Made by a program: the position numbers and the translations under genes
Origin: Sporosarcina aquimarina
GTDB lineage: Bacteria; Bacillota; Bacilli; Bacillales_A; Planococcaceae
DNA: 64,000 nt
Assembly (NCBI RefSeq): GCF_023715615.1
Contig: NZ_JAMBOM010000008.1
Coordinates: 36,883-100,882, forward strand
Reading direction: 5' to 3'
Shown here: positions 25,047 to 33,985 of the stretch, piece after piece
Layout of the letters: every line of letters begins with the position of its first letter
Position numbering within the stretch: position 1 is the first letter of the stretch
The notes under the pieces: generated by a model
The model's input: the letters and a program-made list of their open reading frames with translations, nothing else
What the model was told of the DNA's origin: nothing
Database searches by the model: none

Positions 25047-26993
25047 TTAACGGACGGTTAACACTCCATTTTGCAATTTAGCTGTGACTCCGATAAGCGT
25101 TTCCGACAAATGATATGATTGATCCCCCACGATAAGGACCGTTCCTGCATGTGCGATTCCGATGACAATGGATCCTGCTTCTTTTGTACGGACAATCGTT
25201 TGTCCACCACGTTTAGAACCACATTCCCGAATGGATACGTGTCGATCTGCAACAAGTTCCCCGCCCCGGCAAACCCCTTCTGCTAAGAGATCCAACTGCG
25301 CATGGACTTTACATTGAGCCAGTCCATTCCCAATGATTTCAATAGTTCCCGCACAATTCAGAGTACTATTCACTGCATACGGCATTCGTAAACGACTTGA
25401 AGTTACTGTCTCCTTAGGAAGATGACTTACTGCCAACTGTTGGGCTTTTGAAATTAGGTCAAGAAACTCCAATCCGTCTTTTACTCCTGGATTCATCGTG
25501 TTCACAAATATACTGTACAAAATTGTTTGTAACTCATTCCAGTCCGGATCTGTTGCAATCGGTTCTCTACGCTGCGCGAAAGTTTGAAGCTGTTCTTGGA
25601 ATGATGAGTATTTATCTCCGAATCCAATACGGAACAGTTTCTTCAGGTCTTGTCCATCTAACGTAGACAGTTCAACCTCACGCAAAGCTCCAATGTCTTG
25701 GATGAACGCCCCAAGCTTGTTGAGAATAGGAAGAAGCGTCTCTAATTCAACAGCGTATTTCGCATCTGCAGATTGTTGTTGTCCCACTTCAATTGTCGAC
25801 GACGAAACGTGGCCTGCCACATGGACAGACTTCCCCGCATACACCTCAGCTTTACTAACTTCGCCACCAATTTCAACGGCTCCTGTTACTTCCAATAGAC
25901 ACCCCTGGCTGACGCTTCCTTTCACAGTTACATCACCATCGAAATGGATATTTCCGCTAGCAAAATTCACTTCATCCATTTCTAATGAGTCAGCGATATC
26001 TATGAAAATCACATTATCTGTGCGTTCTAAGACAAGATTTCCGGAACAATTTGCAAAGATATGGTTTCCTGTTTTCGTAACATTCTTGCCTAATCGGATT
26101 GCTGCAGTTTGCCCATCTTCTGCCATAATCTCATTACCAAAAACGTCTTCTCCGGATTGTCCAGGAATTGGAGGAAGGACCGCAGCGACAAGTTGACCAT
26201 CTTGAACGAGTTGCATCGATGCTTGCTCCCGGTAATTCACTTTCCCTTCGTCGGCGAGGGTTATTCCATCCACGTCAATTTGGACCTCAACATCTCCATC
26301 AAGTCCTGGTTTCGGAAAAATTCCACGTGCTATAATTGCTTCATAGGGTACAACCGTCTCACAGGCTTCCCACAACACTCGTTTGTCTAATGGCGCGCTA
26401 ATTCCCAGCTGTGCGCATGCTTCCCGAATCATTTGTTGAGAACAATCATTTACAATCTCATGAATCTCTTCCGCTACTACCGTCAAATTATGCTCATACC
26501 CTGAATCTTTGACAGTACGAGTTACTTTTTTACCTGGAGATACAGTTAACAGTGCGAGCGCTCCTTGCTCCCGTACTGTAATGGATAACTGTGCTCGAGT
26601 CAGCTCGTCAATTGTTCGAATATGTACAATATCTGATTCTGAAATTTTTCTTCTTCCATCTATTTTCTCACCATTCACAATTACTAATACACCCGTCCCC
26701 GCTTCAATTGACGGGAGAACATTTGCGGATGCTTCATGCACCTCAACTCGTCCGCCTGTAATCCTGACACCTGCTTGTCCAGATTCGCTTATTAGCAAAT
26801 CTGTAGTAGGTGCGTTGTATCGTACTGGAGTCACGGTCACTTCCGCAAATCTGGATGCACCGGTGAATCCACTAGATTCCGCAGTTTTGTTCACATGGAT
26901 ATGTACATCTGACAAGTCCAGGCATAAGATGTCAAGTGCCGTCTCTACAGCTTGTTCAACCGACTTTCCACGCACCGTAATCGCTTTTCCCAT
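25047..26993 (-). CDS. FapA-family (DUF342) protein with N-terminal Jag-N-like domain
   Basis: A 648-residue cytoplasmic protein. Residues 1 to about 55 (MGKAITVRGKSVEQAVETAL) resemble the Jag N-terminal domain found in some RNA-binding proteins. A FapA/DUF342 region follows, including the PGLDGDVEVQ and PIPGQSGEDVFGNEI blocks and repeats that form a beta-helix (VTGAVEIGGEVSKAEVYAG). A helical insert and a second beta-rich region end the protein. Function is unknown; relatives are tied to polymer export or cell-surface regulation. The frame runs on upstream to 27098, but that part is the neighbouring terminator. GGGAG 5 nt before the ATG at 26993 marks the start. Confidence 0.85.
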   Translation of the reverse strand: MGKAITVRGKSVEQAVETALDILCLDLSDVHIHVNKTAESSGFTGASRFAEVTVTPVRYNAPTTDLLISESGQAGVRITGGRVEVHEASANVLPSIEAGTGVLVIVNGEKIDGRRKISESDIVHIRTIDELTRAQLSITVREQGALALLTVSPGKKVTRTVKDSGYEHNLTVVAEEIHEIVNDCSQQMIREACAQLGISAPLDKRVLWEACETVVPYEAIIARGIFPKPGLDGDVEVQIDVDGITLADEGKVNYREQASMQLVQDGQLVAAVLPPIPGQSGEDVFGNEIMAEDGQTAAIRLGKNVTKTGNHIFANCSGNLVLERTDNVIFIDIADSLEMDEVNFASGNIHFDGDVTVKGSVSQGCLLEVTGAVEIGGEVSKAEVYAGKSVHVAGHVSSSTIEVGQQQSADAKYAVELETLLPILNKLGAFIQDIGALREVELSTLDGQDLKKLFRIGFGDKYSSFQEQLQTFAQRREPIATDPDWNELQTILYSIFVNTMNPGVKDGLEFLDLISKAQQLAVSHLPKETVTSSRLRMPYAVNSTLNCAGTIEIIGNGLAQCKVHAQLDLLAEGVCRGGELVADRHVSIRECGSKRGGQTIVRTKEAGSIVIGIAHAGTVLIVGDQSYHLSETLIGVTAKLQNGVLTVR

Positions 26994-27060
26994 ACCGTCT
27001 CCCACTCTCTTCGTTCTAATGCTTAAAGTGTAGCATAGCAAAGACTTCTCCGGCAGACAC

Positions 27061-27095
27061 AAAAGACCGATTCCATGGGGGGAATCGGTCTTTTT
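27061..27095. terminator. Terminator of yclQ, symmetric
   Basis: AAAGACCGATTCC and GGAATCGGTCTTT pair over 13 bp, with A and T runs on each side. It ends the yclNOPQ operon on the minus strand. Confidence 0.9.
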
Positions 27096-27102
27096 CATGT
27101 AA

Positions 27103-28080
27103 TTATAGTCCTGCTTCGACTTCTTTGATCATTTCTTTCATGGACTTCAATCCGCCACCAGAAAGGTACCAGTATTCTCCATTAAGGTAAACGATTTTCT
27201 CGTTTTTGAATGCATTTGTTTTCTTGACAAGATCGTTTTCAATTGTCTTCTTAGCATTCGCACCTTTACCAACTGCCGCATCGCGGTCGATTACGAAAAG
27301 AATATCCGGGTTTGTTTCAAGAATATATTCAAACGTAATGTTCTGTCCGTGTGTAGAAGCTTCAATTCCTTCATCAGCCGGTGTAAATCCAAATACATCG
27401 TGAATCAACCCGAAACGTGAGCTTGGACCGTATGCACTTACTTTTCCTTCAGTTGCAAGAGTAATTAATGCTTTGCTATCTGTTTCAGAGGCTTTTGCGT
27501 TAATGTCCTCAATTTGCTTTTCCACATCAGCGACTTCTGATTTCATTTCATCTTCTTTGTCGAAGATTTGAGCGATGGTATCCATATTCTTCTTAAATGA
27601 ATCCATGTAGTTTGCAGTATCGATTCCCATATAGATCGTTGGAGCAATTTCTTCAAACTGATCGTACAAGTCAGCTTGACGTCCAGAGATGAAAATCACA
27701 TCCGGCTTCAGAGCGTGAAGCGCTTCGAAGTCAGGCTCTTTCAAGCTACCAAGATTTGTGTAGTCGTCACTAGCGTATTTCTCTAAGTATGCAGGTACAT
27801 TGGATTGTGGAAGACCTGCTACTTCAACACCAAGCTCGTCTAATGTATCCAATACACCGAAGTCAAATATTACAACTTTTTTCGGAGTGCCTTCCAATGT
27901 TGTTTCACCAAGCTCATGCTTGAATGTCATTTCTTCCGTTTTTGCTTCTTCACTGCTTTCAGATGAGTTATCTGATCCTGCATTGTTTGCTTCTGGTTTC
28001 TTATCTTCATCCTTAGAACCACATGCTGCAAGTACGAGCATCAATGCGAACGCCATCAATAATACGGTAAGCTTTTTCAT
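27103..28080 (-). CDS. yclQ: Siderophore (petrobactin-type) binding lipoprotein YclQ
   Basis: A 325-residue lipoprotein with signal peptide MKKLTVLLMAFALMLVLAAC; the lipobox LAAC anchors it to the membrane. The linker is rich in acidic residues and Ser. The periplasmic-binding fold follows (GTPKKVVIFDFGVLDTLDELG and PDVIFISGRQADLYDQFEEIA). It is the last gene of a permease, permease, ATPase, binding-protein cluster whose order and sequence match Bacillus yclNOPQ, the petrobactin/catechol-iron importer. The start at 28080 is set by the signal peptide; the upstream in-frame extension is rejected. Confidence 0.9.
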   Translation of the reverse strand: MKKLTVLLMAFALMLVLAACGSKDEDKKPEANNAGSDNSSESSEEAKTEEMTFKHELGETTLEGTPKKVVIFDFGVLDTLDELGVEVAGLPQSNVPAYLEKYASDDYTNLGSLKEPDFEALHALKPDVIFISGRQADLYDQFEEIAPTIYMGIDTANYMDSFKKNMDTIAQIFDKEDEMKSEVADVEKQIEDINAKASETDSKALITLATEGKVSAYGPSSRFGLIHDVFGFTPADEGIEASTHGQNITFEYILETNPDILFVIDRDAAVGKGANAKKTIENDLVKKTNAFKNEKIVYLNGEYWYLSGGGLKSMKEMIKEVEAGL

Positions 28081-28103
28081 GTTTTCTATACCATCCTTTT
28101 CGT

Positions 28104-28865
28104 TTATGAGTTGAAGTACACACAGATGCGACAATTGTTCATCTGCTGGATCGGGATATCCATATCATAGATTTCCCGAAGTGATTCAGAGTTGATAATG
28201 TCATTCGTCGGACCATCTTTCACAACGCGGCCCTCTTTTAAAGCGACGATACGATCTGAGTAGACAGAAGCAAAGTTGATGTCGTGCAGAACGATGACAA
28301 CAGTTTTACCGAGTTCATTCACTAGGCGACGTAGAATCTTCATAATTTGGACAGAGTGCTTCATATCCAAGTTATTTAGCGGTTCATCCAACAAAATATA
28401 ATCGGTATCTTGTGCAATAACCATTGCGATGAACGCGCGCTGCCTTTGACCACCAGATAGCTCTTCTAAGTACATGTGTTGCATACTCATTAAGTCCATA
28501 TAGTCGAGTGCTTGGTTTACGATTTGAATATCGTCTGCTTGCAGTCGTCCTTTAGAGTGAGGAAAGCGTCCAAACGACACGAGTTCACGTATTGTTAACC
28601 GGACGTTCATGAAGTTGGATTGCTTCAAAATGGATACCCGTTTAGAAAACTCGTTAGACTTCATCTTTTTAACGTTGTTGTTATCGACGAGTACTTCACC
28701 TGTGTCCGCATCAAGCAGGCGACTTACCATAGACAAAAGTGTCGATTTACCCGCCCCGTTCGGTCCGATGAAAGAAGTGATCTTACCGGGATGAATATCC
28801 ACGCTCACTTTCTCAACGACTGCTTTATTACCATAGGCTTTTGTCAATTCTCGAACCTGGATCAT
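28104..28865 (-). CDS. yclP: Siderophore ABC transporter ATPase YclP
   Basis: A 253-residue ATPase: GPNGAGKST (Walker A), LSGGQRQR (signature), YILLDEP (Walker B), and LHDINFASVYSDRIVALKEG with the switch His. The stretch QDTDYILLDEPLNNLDMKHS is almost the same as in Bacillus YclP. Its ATG overlaps the end of yclO by 4 bp (ATGA), which couples translation. It powers iron-siderophore uptake through YclN/YclO. Confidence 0.94.
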   Translation of the reverse strand: MIQVRELTKAYGNKAVVEKVSVDIHPGKITSFIGPNGAGKSTLLSMVSRLLDADTGEVLVDNNNVKKMKSNEFSKRVSILKQSNFMNVRLTIRELVSFGRFPHSKGRLQADDIQIVNQALDYMDLMSMQHMYLEELSGGQRQRAFIAMVIAQDTDYILLDEPLNNLDMKHSVQIMKILRRLVNELGKTVVIVLHDINFASVYSDRIVALKEGRVVKDGPTNDIINSESLREIYDMDIPIQQMNNCRICVYFNS

Positions 28866-29812
28866 GCAGATCGACTCTCCTTTAATAGTAAGTAGATGAA
28901 GTACGCTCCACCAACGAAGTTAATGATGACGCTAAGTGTTGTGGAGAACGTGAATACTCTTTCGACTATCCATTGTCCACCAACTAGCGCGATGATACTC
29001 ATGACTGAAGCCCCTGCAATTAAAATGGAGTGCTTGTAAGTCTTGAAAAACTGATACGACAGATTGGCAACGATGAGGCCGAAAAATGTAATCGGACCGA
29101 CGAGCGCTGTCGATACAGCGATGAGAACTGATGACAGAATAAGCATCGTTTTGACGATTTTATCGTGATTGACACCAAGGTTAATGGCTGTGTCGCGACC
29201 GAGTGACAGCACATCCAATTCGTTAAACTTCCGCCATCCTATGATGAGCGTAATAATCAGAATCCCGAGCGCCCACCAGACAAGATCCCCGTTAATGTTA
29301 TTAAAGCTCGCAAAGGATTTGTCTTGTACTCGTAAAAATTCGTTGGGGTCTATCAGTACTTGCAGAAACGTAGAGATACTCTGGAAAAAGGTTCCCACAA
29401 TAATCCCGACGAGTAACAAAAAGTAAATCGGACGCTTTCCTGCTTTAAACAAGAACTGATAAAGCAGTAGGGCGAAGATAACCATAGCCCCAACCGATAA
29501 CACAAAGTTCACTTGCTTATTTACAATTGTGACGTGTGTTGATCCAAGGAAAAAGATCAGTACGGTTTGTAGTAAGATATATAAGGAATCGAGTCCCATA
29601 ATACTTGGCGTCAAAATACGGTTGTGCGTTATTGTTTGGAAGATGACTGTTGAATAGGCAATCGCTACACCAGTTAATGCCATGGCGACGACTTTAATAC
29701 CTCGACGTGGCAACGCATAATCATAACTTCCATTTAGTCCCTCGAACAAATACAGTCCACAGAAAACGAGAGCAGCAACAGTGAGTATGAGCATTTTAGT
29801 ACGATTACGCAT
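28862..29812 (-). CDS. yclO: Siderophore ABC transporter permease YclO
   Basis: A 316-residue FecCD-type permease with about nine membrane helices. Family features include LTPSIMGLDSLYIL, GRDTAINLGVNHDK (the coupling helix) and VGPITFFGLIVANLSYQ. The frame is open 18 codons upstream, but GGAGG lies just before the ATG at 29812, which also overlaps yclN by 8 bp. It forms the transmembrane channel together with YclN. Confidence 0.93.
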   Translation of the reverse strand: MRNRTKMLILTVAALVFCGLYLFEGLNGSYDYALPRRGIKVVAMALTGVAIAYSTVIFQTITHNRILTPSIMGLDSLYILLQTVLIFFLGSTHVTIVNKQVNFVLSVGAMVIFALLLYQFLFKAGKRPIYFLLLVGIIVGTFFQSISTFLQVLIDPNEFLRVQDKSFASFNNINGDLVWWALGILIITLIIGWRKFNELDVLSLGRDTAINLGVNHDKIVKTMLILSSVLIAVSTALVGPITFFGLIVANLSYQFFKTYKHSILIAGASVMSIIALVGGQWIVERVFTFSTTLSVIINFVGGAYFIYLLLKESRSA

Positions 29813-30755
29813 AGGCTTTCCTCCTAAACAACATATAGAGGAATATCGCGCTGCCGATGACGCCAACCATCAAGCTAATAGAAATCTCATATGGGTAAAT
29901 AATGACCCTTCCGAGAATGTCACACACGAGTAAAAAGATCGCCCCTAGCATCGCAGTATGTGGTAATGTTTTTTCCAAATTGTCACCTTTGACGATGGAA
30001 ACAATATTGGGAATGATTAGTCCTAAAAAAGGAATAACCCCCACAGTCAAAACAACCGTTGTTGTAATAAGCGCGACCAATATCAGCCCAATGTTCACAA
30101 TTCTTCGATAAGCAAGCCCCAAGTTTCTGGAGAAATCTTCACCCATTCCAGCCACCGTAAACCGGTTTGCATAGATGTAGGTAATGATGAGAACGGGGAT
30201 ACTTATGTATAGCAATTCGTAACGGCCTTTCATAATGAGGGAGAAATCTCCCTGCAACCAGGAGGACATGTTTTGGATCACATTCGCTTTGTAGGCGAAA
30301 AAAGTAGTGATCGACGATAAAATATTACCGAACATGAGACCTACAAGCGGTATAAAAATGGCATCTTTAAATTTAACTTGGTCCAAGATCTTCATGAATA
30401 ACAAGGTGCCACCTAAAGCAAATGCAAACGCAACGAGCATTTTCTCAATCGTTGACGTGTTCGTAAACAACAACATTGAAACGAGAATCCCAAGCTTTGC
30501 GGCATCTAATGTACCTGCCGTTGTCGGGGATACAAATTTGTTGCGGCTGAGTTGTTGCATGATTAGACCTGTAATACTCATTCCTGCACCTGCGAGCAAA
30601 ATCGCAAGTAATCTCGGCAACCGGCTAATGAGAAAAATTTCGGTTTCTTCAGAGCGGAAATCCAGCAGGTCCTTTGGTGAAATATGGCTCACTCCCACAA
30701 ACAAAGAAAGTAGTGAAAGGAGAATTAGAGCGATTATCAAATAACGTTTCTTCAT
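29805..30755 (-). CDS. yclN: Siderophore ABC transporter permease YclN
   Basis: A 316-residue FecCD-type permease and the first gene of the operon. It has about nine helices, the segment LISRLPRLLAILLAGAGMSI near the N-terminus, SPTTAGTLDAAKLGIL, and the coupling region GEDFSRNLGLAYRR. The start ATG at 30755 follows GGAG. Transcription begins from a promoter flanked by two Fur-box-like sites, so the operon should be induced by iron limitation. Confidence 0.93.
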   Translation of the reverse strand: MKKRYLIIALILLSLLSLFVGVSHISPKDLLDFRSEETEIFLISRLPRLLAILLAGAGMSITGLIMQQLSRNKFVSPTTAGTLDAAKLGILVSMLLFTNTSTIEKMLVAFAFALGGTLLFMKILDQVKFKDAIFIPLVGLMFGNILSSITTFFAYKANVIQNMSSWLQGDFSLIMKGRYELLYISIPVLIITYIYANRFTVAGMGEDFSRNLGLAYRRIVNIGLILVALITTTVVLTVGVIPFLGLIIPNIVSIVKGDNLEKTLPHTAMLGAIFLLVCDILGRVIIYPYEISISLMVGVIGSAIFLYMLFRRKAYA

Positions 30756-30800
30756 GAAGAACTCCGATATCTAGATATTTGCGGGCTAAAGTCGTTTAAA

Positions 30801-30815
30801 TGAAAACAATTATCA
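30801..30815 (-). promoter_or_regulatory. Fur box, downstream of the yclN -10 box
   Basis: TGAAAACAATTATCA matches the 7-1-7 Fur consensus TGATAATNATTATCA in 12 of 14 fixed positions. It covers the start of the transcript, where bound Fur-Fe2+ would block transcription. Confidence 0.75.
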
Positions 30816-30831
30816 GTTAGCCGCAGTTCCC

Positions 30832-30859
30832 ATTATAGCAAAAGCATATTGGAAGTCAA
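30832..30859 (-). promoter_or_regulatory. SigA-type promoter of yclNOPQ
   Basis: Minus strand TTGACT (30854-30859), 16 nt, TATAAT (30832-30837). It lies between two Fur-box-like sites. Confidence 0.78.
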
Positions 30860-30867
30860 CAGATAAT

Positions 30868-30882
30868 TGACAATGATTCTCA
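30868..30882 (-). promoter_or_regulatory. Second Fur box, upstream of the yclN -35 box
   Basis: TGACAATGATTCTCA matches the Fur 7-1-7 consensus in 12 of 14 positions. Together with the proximal site it brackets the promoter. Confidence 0.65.
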
Positions 30883-30957
30883 CTAATTTGTGAACTTGAT
30901 GGGTATGGGTTTGTAGTGAGAATGAGAGCAATCTAGGAATCACAAAAGAGGAAATAA

Positions 30958-31004
30958 AACAAAAAACAGGTGGAAGGATAGCACGCGCTTTCCTCCCGCC
31001 TGTT
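30958..31004 (-). terminator. Terminator of the DUF6612 lipoprotein gene
   Basis: AACAGGTGGAAGGA and TCCTCCCGCCTGTT form an imperfect 14-bp stem, followed by a T-rich tract on the minus strand. Confidence 0.8.
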
Positions 31005-31046
31005 ATATGTCGACACTAACTGGACGTTCCATTCATCTTACTATCC

Positions 31047-31949
31047 TCACTCGCCGACCTTATTTCCGGACATATCATAAGCGTTGTTTCGTACTTCGTC
31101 TGGAATGACAATTTCTTCAAGCTCATTGACTTTGCTCATTTTAGCGTTGATATTTTGGATTGCGACTGTTCGATAGCCAGCTAAATCCATAATCGCATCC
31201 AGTTTCATGTCAAACGAATTCGTATAGTAGGTTTCTTTGTCAATATGAAGTGTGAGTTCTATCTTCTTCACTTCTACATTTTCCATCGACCCTTCTTCCT
31301 CACCTTCCAATCCTTGACTCCCCGCTGCAGTTTGATCCATGAGTTCTTTCAGGAGTTCGCCAAACTTATCGCCTGATACGGATAAGTTCAAAATATATTC
31401 TTCTCCTTGTTCTTCAAGTGTAAATTCTTCTGTAAAGTCTTTGAACACTTCCAAGTCCATCATTGCATTGGAACTGTTCATGCCATCTAACACTTCATCT
31501 TGCATTTCTGCAGGAACGAGGATCCAATCGCCTTCCATTTCTTGCGTCTGAATGTATAGTTCATCTCCTTCACCATACATCTCGAGATTCATCGATCCCT
31601 CAGCATCCCCTTCCACTACCATTTTCTGATGAAGTGACAACGGTTCTGTTACCATATCCATTGTGAGAGCAATATCATTTTTCATGCTCAAATTTTCTTC
31701 TCCAGTTGTCTTCATATTTTGTTGAATGGAAAATTCCGCATGCATACTGTTAATCGATTCCGACGCTTCTAAAGACTTTTGATAAACTTCTTGAGCTGTA
31801 AGTTCTTTTTTACTCGTGTCTTTACCGTTACTTGTAGTGCCTGTATTTGTATTTGCATCTGCCTCTGCATTAGGCTCTTCACCTGATCCACACGCTCCAA
31901 GTGCTAGTACGAGTAAGCCCGCTGCAATTCCTTTTGTCCACTTTTTCAT
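31047..31949 (-). CDS. DUF6612-type lipoprotein (LolA/LppX-like fold suspected)
   Basis: A 300-residue lipoprotein. The signal MKKWTKGIAAGLLVLALGAC ends in the lipobox LGAC, followed by a disordered linker rich in N, T, E and K. The mature part (LTAQEVYQKSLEASESINSM onward, with methionine-rich strands such as MNLEMYGEGDELYIQT and GDWILVP) is typical of DUF6612 proteins, which look like half-barrel lipid-carrier folds; that fold is inference. The start ATG at 31949 has AAAGGAGA. It is a single gene with its own terminator. Function unknown. Confidence 0.82.
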   Translation of the reverse strand: MKKWTKGIAAGLLVLALGACGSGEEPNAEADANTNTGTTSNGKDTSKKELTAQEVYQKSLEASESINSMHAEFSIQQNMKTTGEENLSMKNDIALTMDMVTEPLSLHQKMVVEGDAEGSMNLEMYGEGDELYIQTQEMEGDWILVPAEMQDEVLDGMNSSNAMMDLEVFKDFTEEFTLEEQGEEYILNLSVSGDKFGELLKELMDQTAAGSQGLEGEEEGSMENVEVKKIELTLHIDKETYYTNSFDMKLDAIMDLAGYRTVAIQNINAKMSKVNELEEIVIPDEVRNNAYDMSGNKVGE

Positions 31950-32109
31950 GAAATCTTCTCCTTTTTATGAAACTTCATTACATATTAGTCTACGACATGA
32001 AATAGGTTCGGTTTCACACTATTTCCAAAAACTCTGAAAATCCTTCTTTTTGTCCATACCCCATTTTCCAAACAAAAGTCCCGGGTTGTAGAATATTCCG
32101 TGAGTTATG

Positions 32110-32138
32110 TCGAACTTTCTGATTAAACCGTGTATACT
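32110..32138 (+). promoter_or_regulatory. Promoter of the ABC exporter gene at 32169
   Basis: -10 TATACT at 32133-32138, with a weak -35 TCGAAC at 32110-32115 (17 nt spacing). Confidence 0.5.
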
Positions 32139-32168
32139 AGCACTAAAATTGCAAAAAGGACGGGTATA

Positions 32169-33887
32169 ATGCTAAAACAATTTTTCTCCTATTATAAACC
32201 GCACAAAAGACTGTTCATGATTGACTTTTCGAGTGCTATATTTGTCGCCTTACTTGAACTAGCATTTCCAATCGCCGTCCAGGGGTTCATCGATAAACTC
32301 TTGCCTACTAAAGACTGGGGCATGATTACTACAATAAGTATTTTGTTACTCATCATCTATCTATTTAGTACATTCCTTCAATACATTGTTAGTTACCTTG
32401 GACACAAACTGGGCATTAATATCGAAACCGATATGCGCGAGAAGCTTTTCAATCATGTACAAAAGCAGTCGTTCCGATTCTTTGACAATACAAAAACGGG
32501 ACATATCATGACACGGATTACAACCGATCTCTTTGACATCGGTGAACTAGCCCATCACGGACCAGAAGATGCTTTCATTGCAGTCATGACCATTATAGGA
32601 GCATTCGTACTGATGTACTCTATCAATCCTGAACTCGCTCTCATTGCAATCGTTATGGTGCCTTTCCTAATTGTCCTCGTTGCTTTTTGTAACAAAGCCA
32701 TGAATTCTGCCTGGCTTAACATGTATGGAAAAATTGCAGAAGTGAATGGACGTGTAGAAGACTCTGTCTCAGGATCACGAGTCGTAAAATCATTTACAAA
32801 TGAAAGTTTTGAGCTAGCTCGTTTCCAGTATGACAACGGGAACTTCCGGCTTGCTAAACTAGTCGCTTATAATGTAATGGCTTGGACGACATCTTCCATT
32901 TATATGATGACGCGCCTGCTCACACTTGTAATTTTAGTTGTTGGAGCGTGGTTTACCATCCAAAAGACGCTCTCTATTGGGGAATTGGTTAGTTTCATAT
33001 TGTTCGTCAACATCCTCATTAAACCAGTTGATAAAATCAGTGCATTGCTAGAACTCTATCCGAAAGGGATGGCTGGGTTTAGCCGTTTTCAGGACTTACT
33101 TAACCAAGAACCCGAAATCAAAGACACTCCAGATGCGATTGACGTCGCCCACTTAAACGGAGATATCACACTTTCCGATGTTACATTTGGTTATGATGGA
33201 GGAAAGCCAGTTCTCAACAACCTGAGTTTGTCGATTCAATCCGGACAAACCATTGCGTTTGTCGGGCCATCAGGAGCTGGAAAAACGACGATTTGTTCAC
33301 TGATTCCTCGGTTCTATGATGTGGGTGAAGGACAGATTACAATCGATGGGTTAGACATCCGTAATATGAGTCAACGTTCGTTACGCCGTCAAATCGGTAT
33401 CGTCCAACAAGACGTTTTCCTCTTTACCGGTACTGTAAAAGAAAACATTGCTTACGGAGATTTGAATGCTCCCGATGAGGCAATCTACGAAGCCGCTAAG
33501 CGTGCTCATTTAGAAGACTTCATCGCTAATCTTCCTGATGGTTACGAAACACAAATTGGAGAACGCGGCTTGAAATTGTCAGGTGGTCAAAAACAGCGTC
33601 TCGCAATTGCCCGTATGTTCTTAAAAAATCCACCGATTCTAATTTTGGATGAAGCAACTTCGGCGCTCGATACTGAGACAGAACGTATTATTCAAGAATC
33701 TCTTACAGAGCTTTCTGAGAACCGAACGACTCTCGTCATTGCCCACAGACTCGCGACAATTCGCGATGCAGATCGTGTTGTCGTTGTGACACCTGAAGGG
33801 ATTGTGGAAGATGGCGGGTATTCCGAACTAGTTGCGCAGAATGGTATTTTTTCAAAATTACACGCAAATCAATTTCAACAGGTTTAA
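32169..33887 (+). CDS. ABC exporter, permease-ATPase half-transporter (MsbA/YgaD-like)
   Basis: A 572-residue half-transporter with six N-terminal helices and an ATPase domain: GPSGAGKTT (Walker A), GIVQQDVFLFTGTVKENI (Q-loop), LSGGQKQR (signature), ILILDEATS (Walker B) and the switch-loop IAHRLATI. It probably forms a homodimer that exports lipids, peptides or drugs; the substrate cannot be told. I start at the ATG at 32169, 5 nt after AGGACGG. An earlier in-frame ATG at 32130 lies on the -10 box and is rejected. Confidence 0.9.
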   Translation: MLKQFFSYYKPHKRLFMIDFSSAIFVALLELAFPIAVQGFIDKLLPTKDWGMITTISILLLIIYLFSTFLQYIVSYLGHKLGINIETDMREKLFNHVQKQSFRFFDNTKTGHIMTRITTDLFDIGELAHHGPEDAFIAVMTIIGAFVLMYSINPELALIAIVMVPFLIVLVAFCNKAMNSAWLNMYGKIAEVNGRVEDSVSGSRVVKSFTNESFELARFQYDNGNFRLAKLVAYNVMAWTTSSIYMMTRLLTLVILVVGAWFTIQKTLSIGELVSFILFVNILIKPVDKISALLELYPKGMAGFSRFQDLLNQEPEIKDTPDAIDVAHLNGDITLSDVTFGYDGGKPVLNNLSLSIQSGQTIAFVGPSGAGKTTICSLIPRFYDVGEGQITIDGLDIRNMSQRSLRRQIGIVQQDVFLFTGTVKENIAYGDLNAPDEAIYEAAKRAHLEDFIANLPDGYETQIGERGLKLSGGQKQRLAIARMFLKNPPILILDEATSALDTETERIIQESLTELSENRTTLVIAHRLATIRDADRVVVVTPEGIVEDGGYSELVAQNGIFSKLHANQFQQV

Positions 33888-33943
33888 GAAAGTAGAAAAC
33901 GGGCATACTACTACTATCCCACCCCCTTTCTCTTATAGAAAAA

Positions 33944-33982
33944 AAGAACGGCACTGCCAATACTGGCGGTGCCGTTCTTTTT
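33944..33982. terminator. Bidirectional terminator between the ABC exporter gene and hflX
   Basis: AAGAACGGCACTGCC and GGCGGTGCCGTTCTT pair over about 15 bp with one G-T/A-C position, followed by five T on the plus strand and preceded by A for the minus strand. Confidence 0.9.
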
Positions 33983-33985
33983 CTA

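Noticed and set aside
26994..27098. 35-codon N-terminal extension of the FapA-family protein
   Set aside because: It is encoded by the yclQ terminator stem and spacer; the proper ribosome site is just before 26993.
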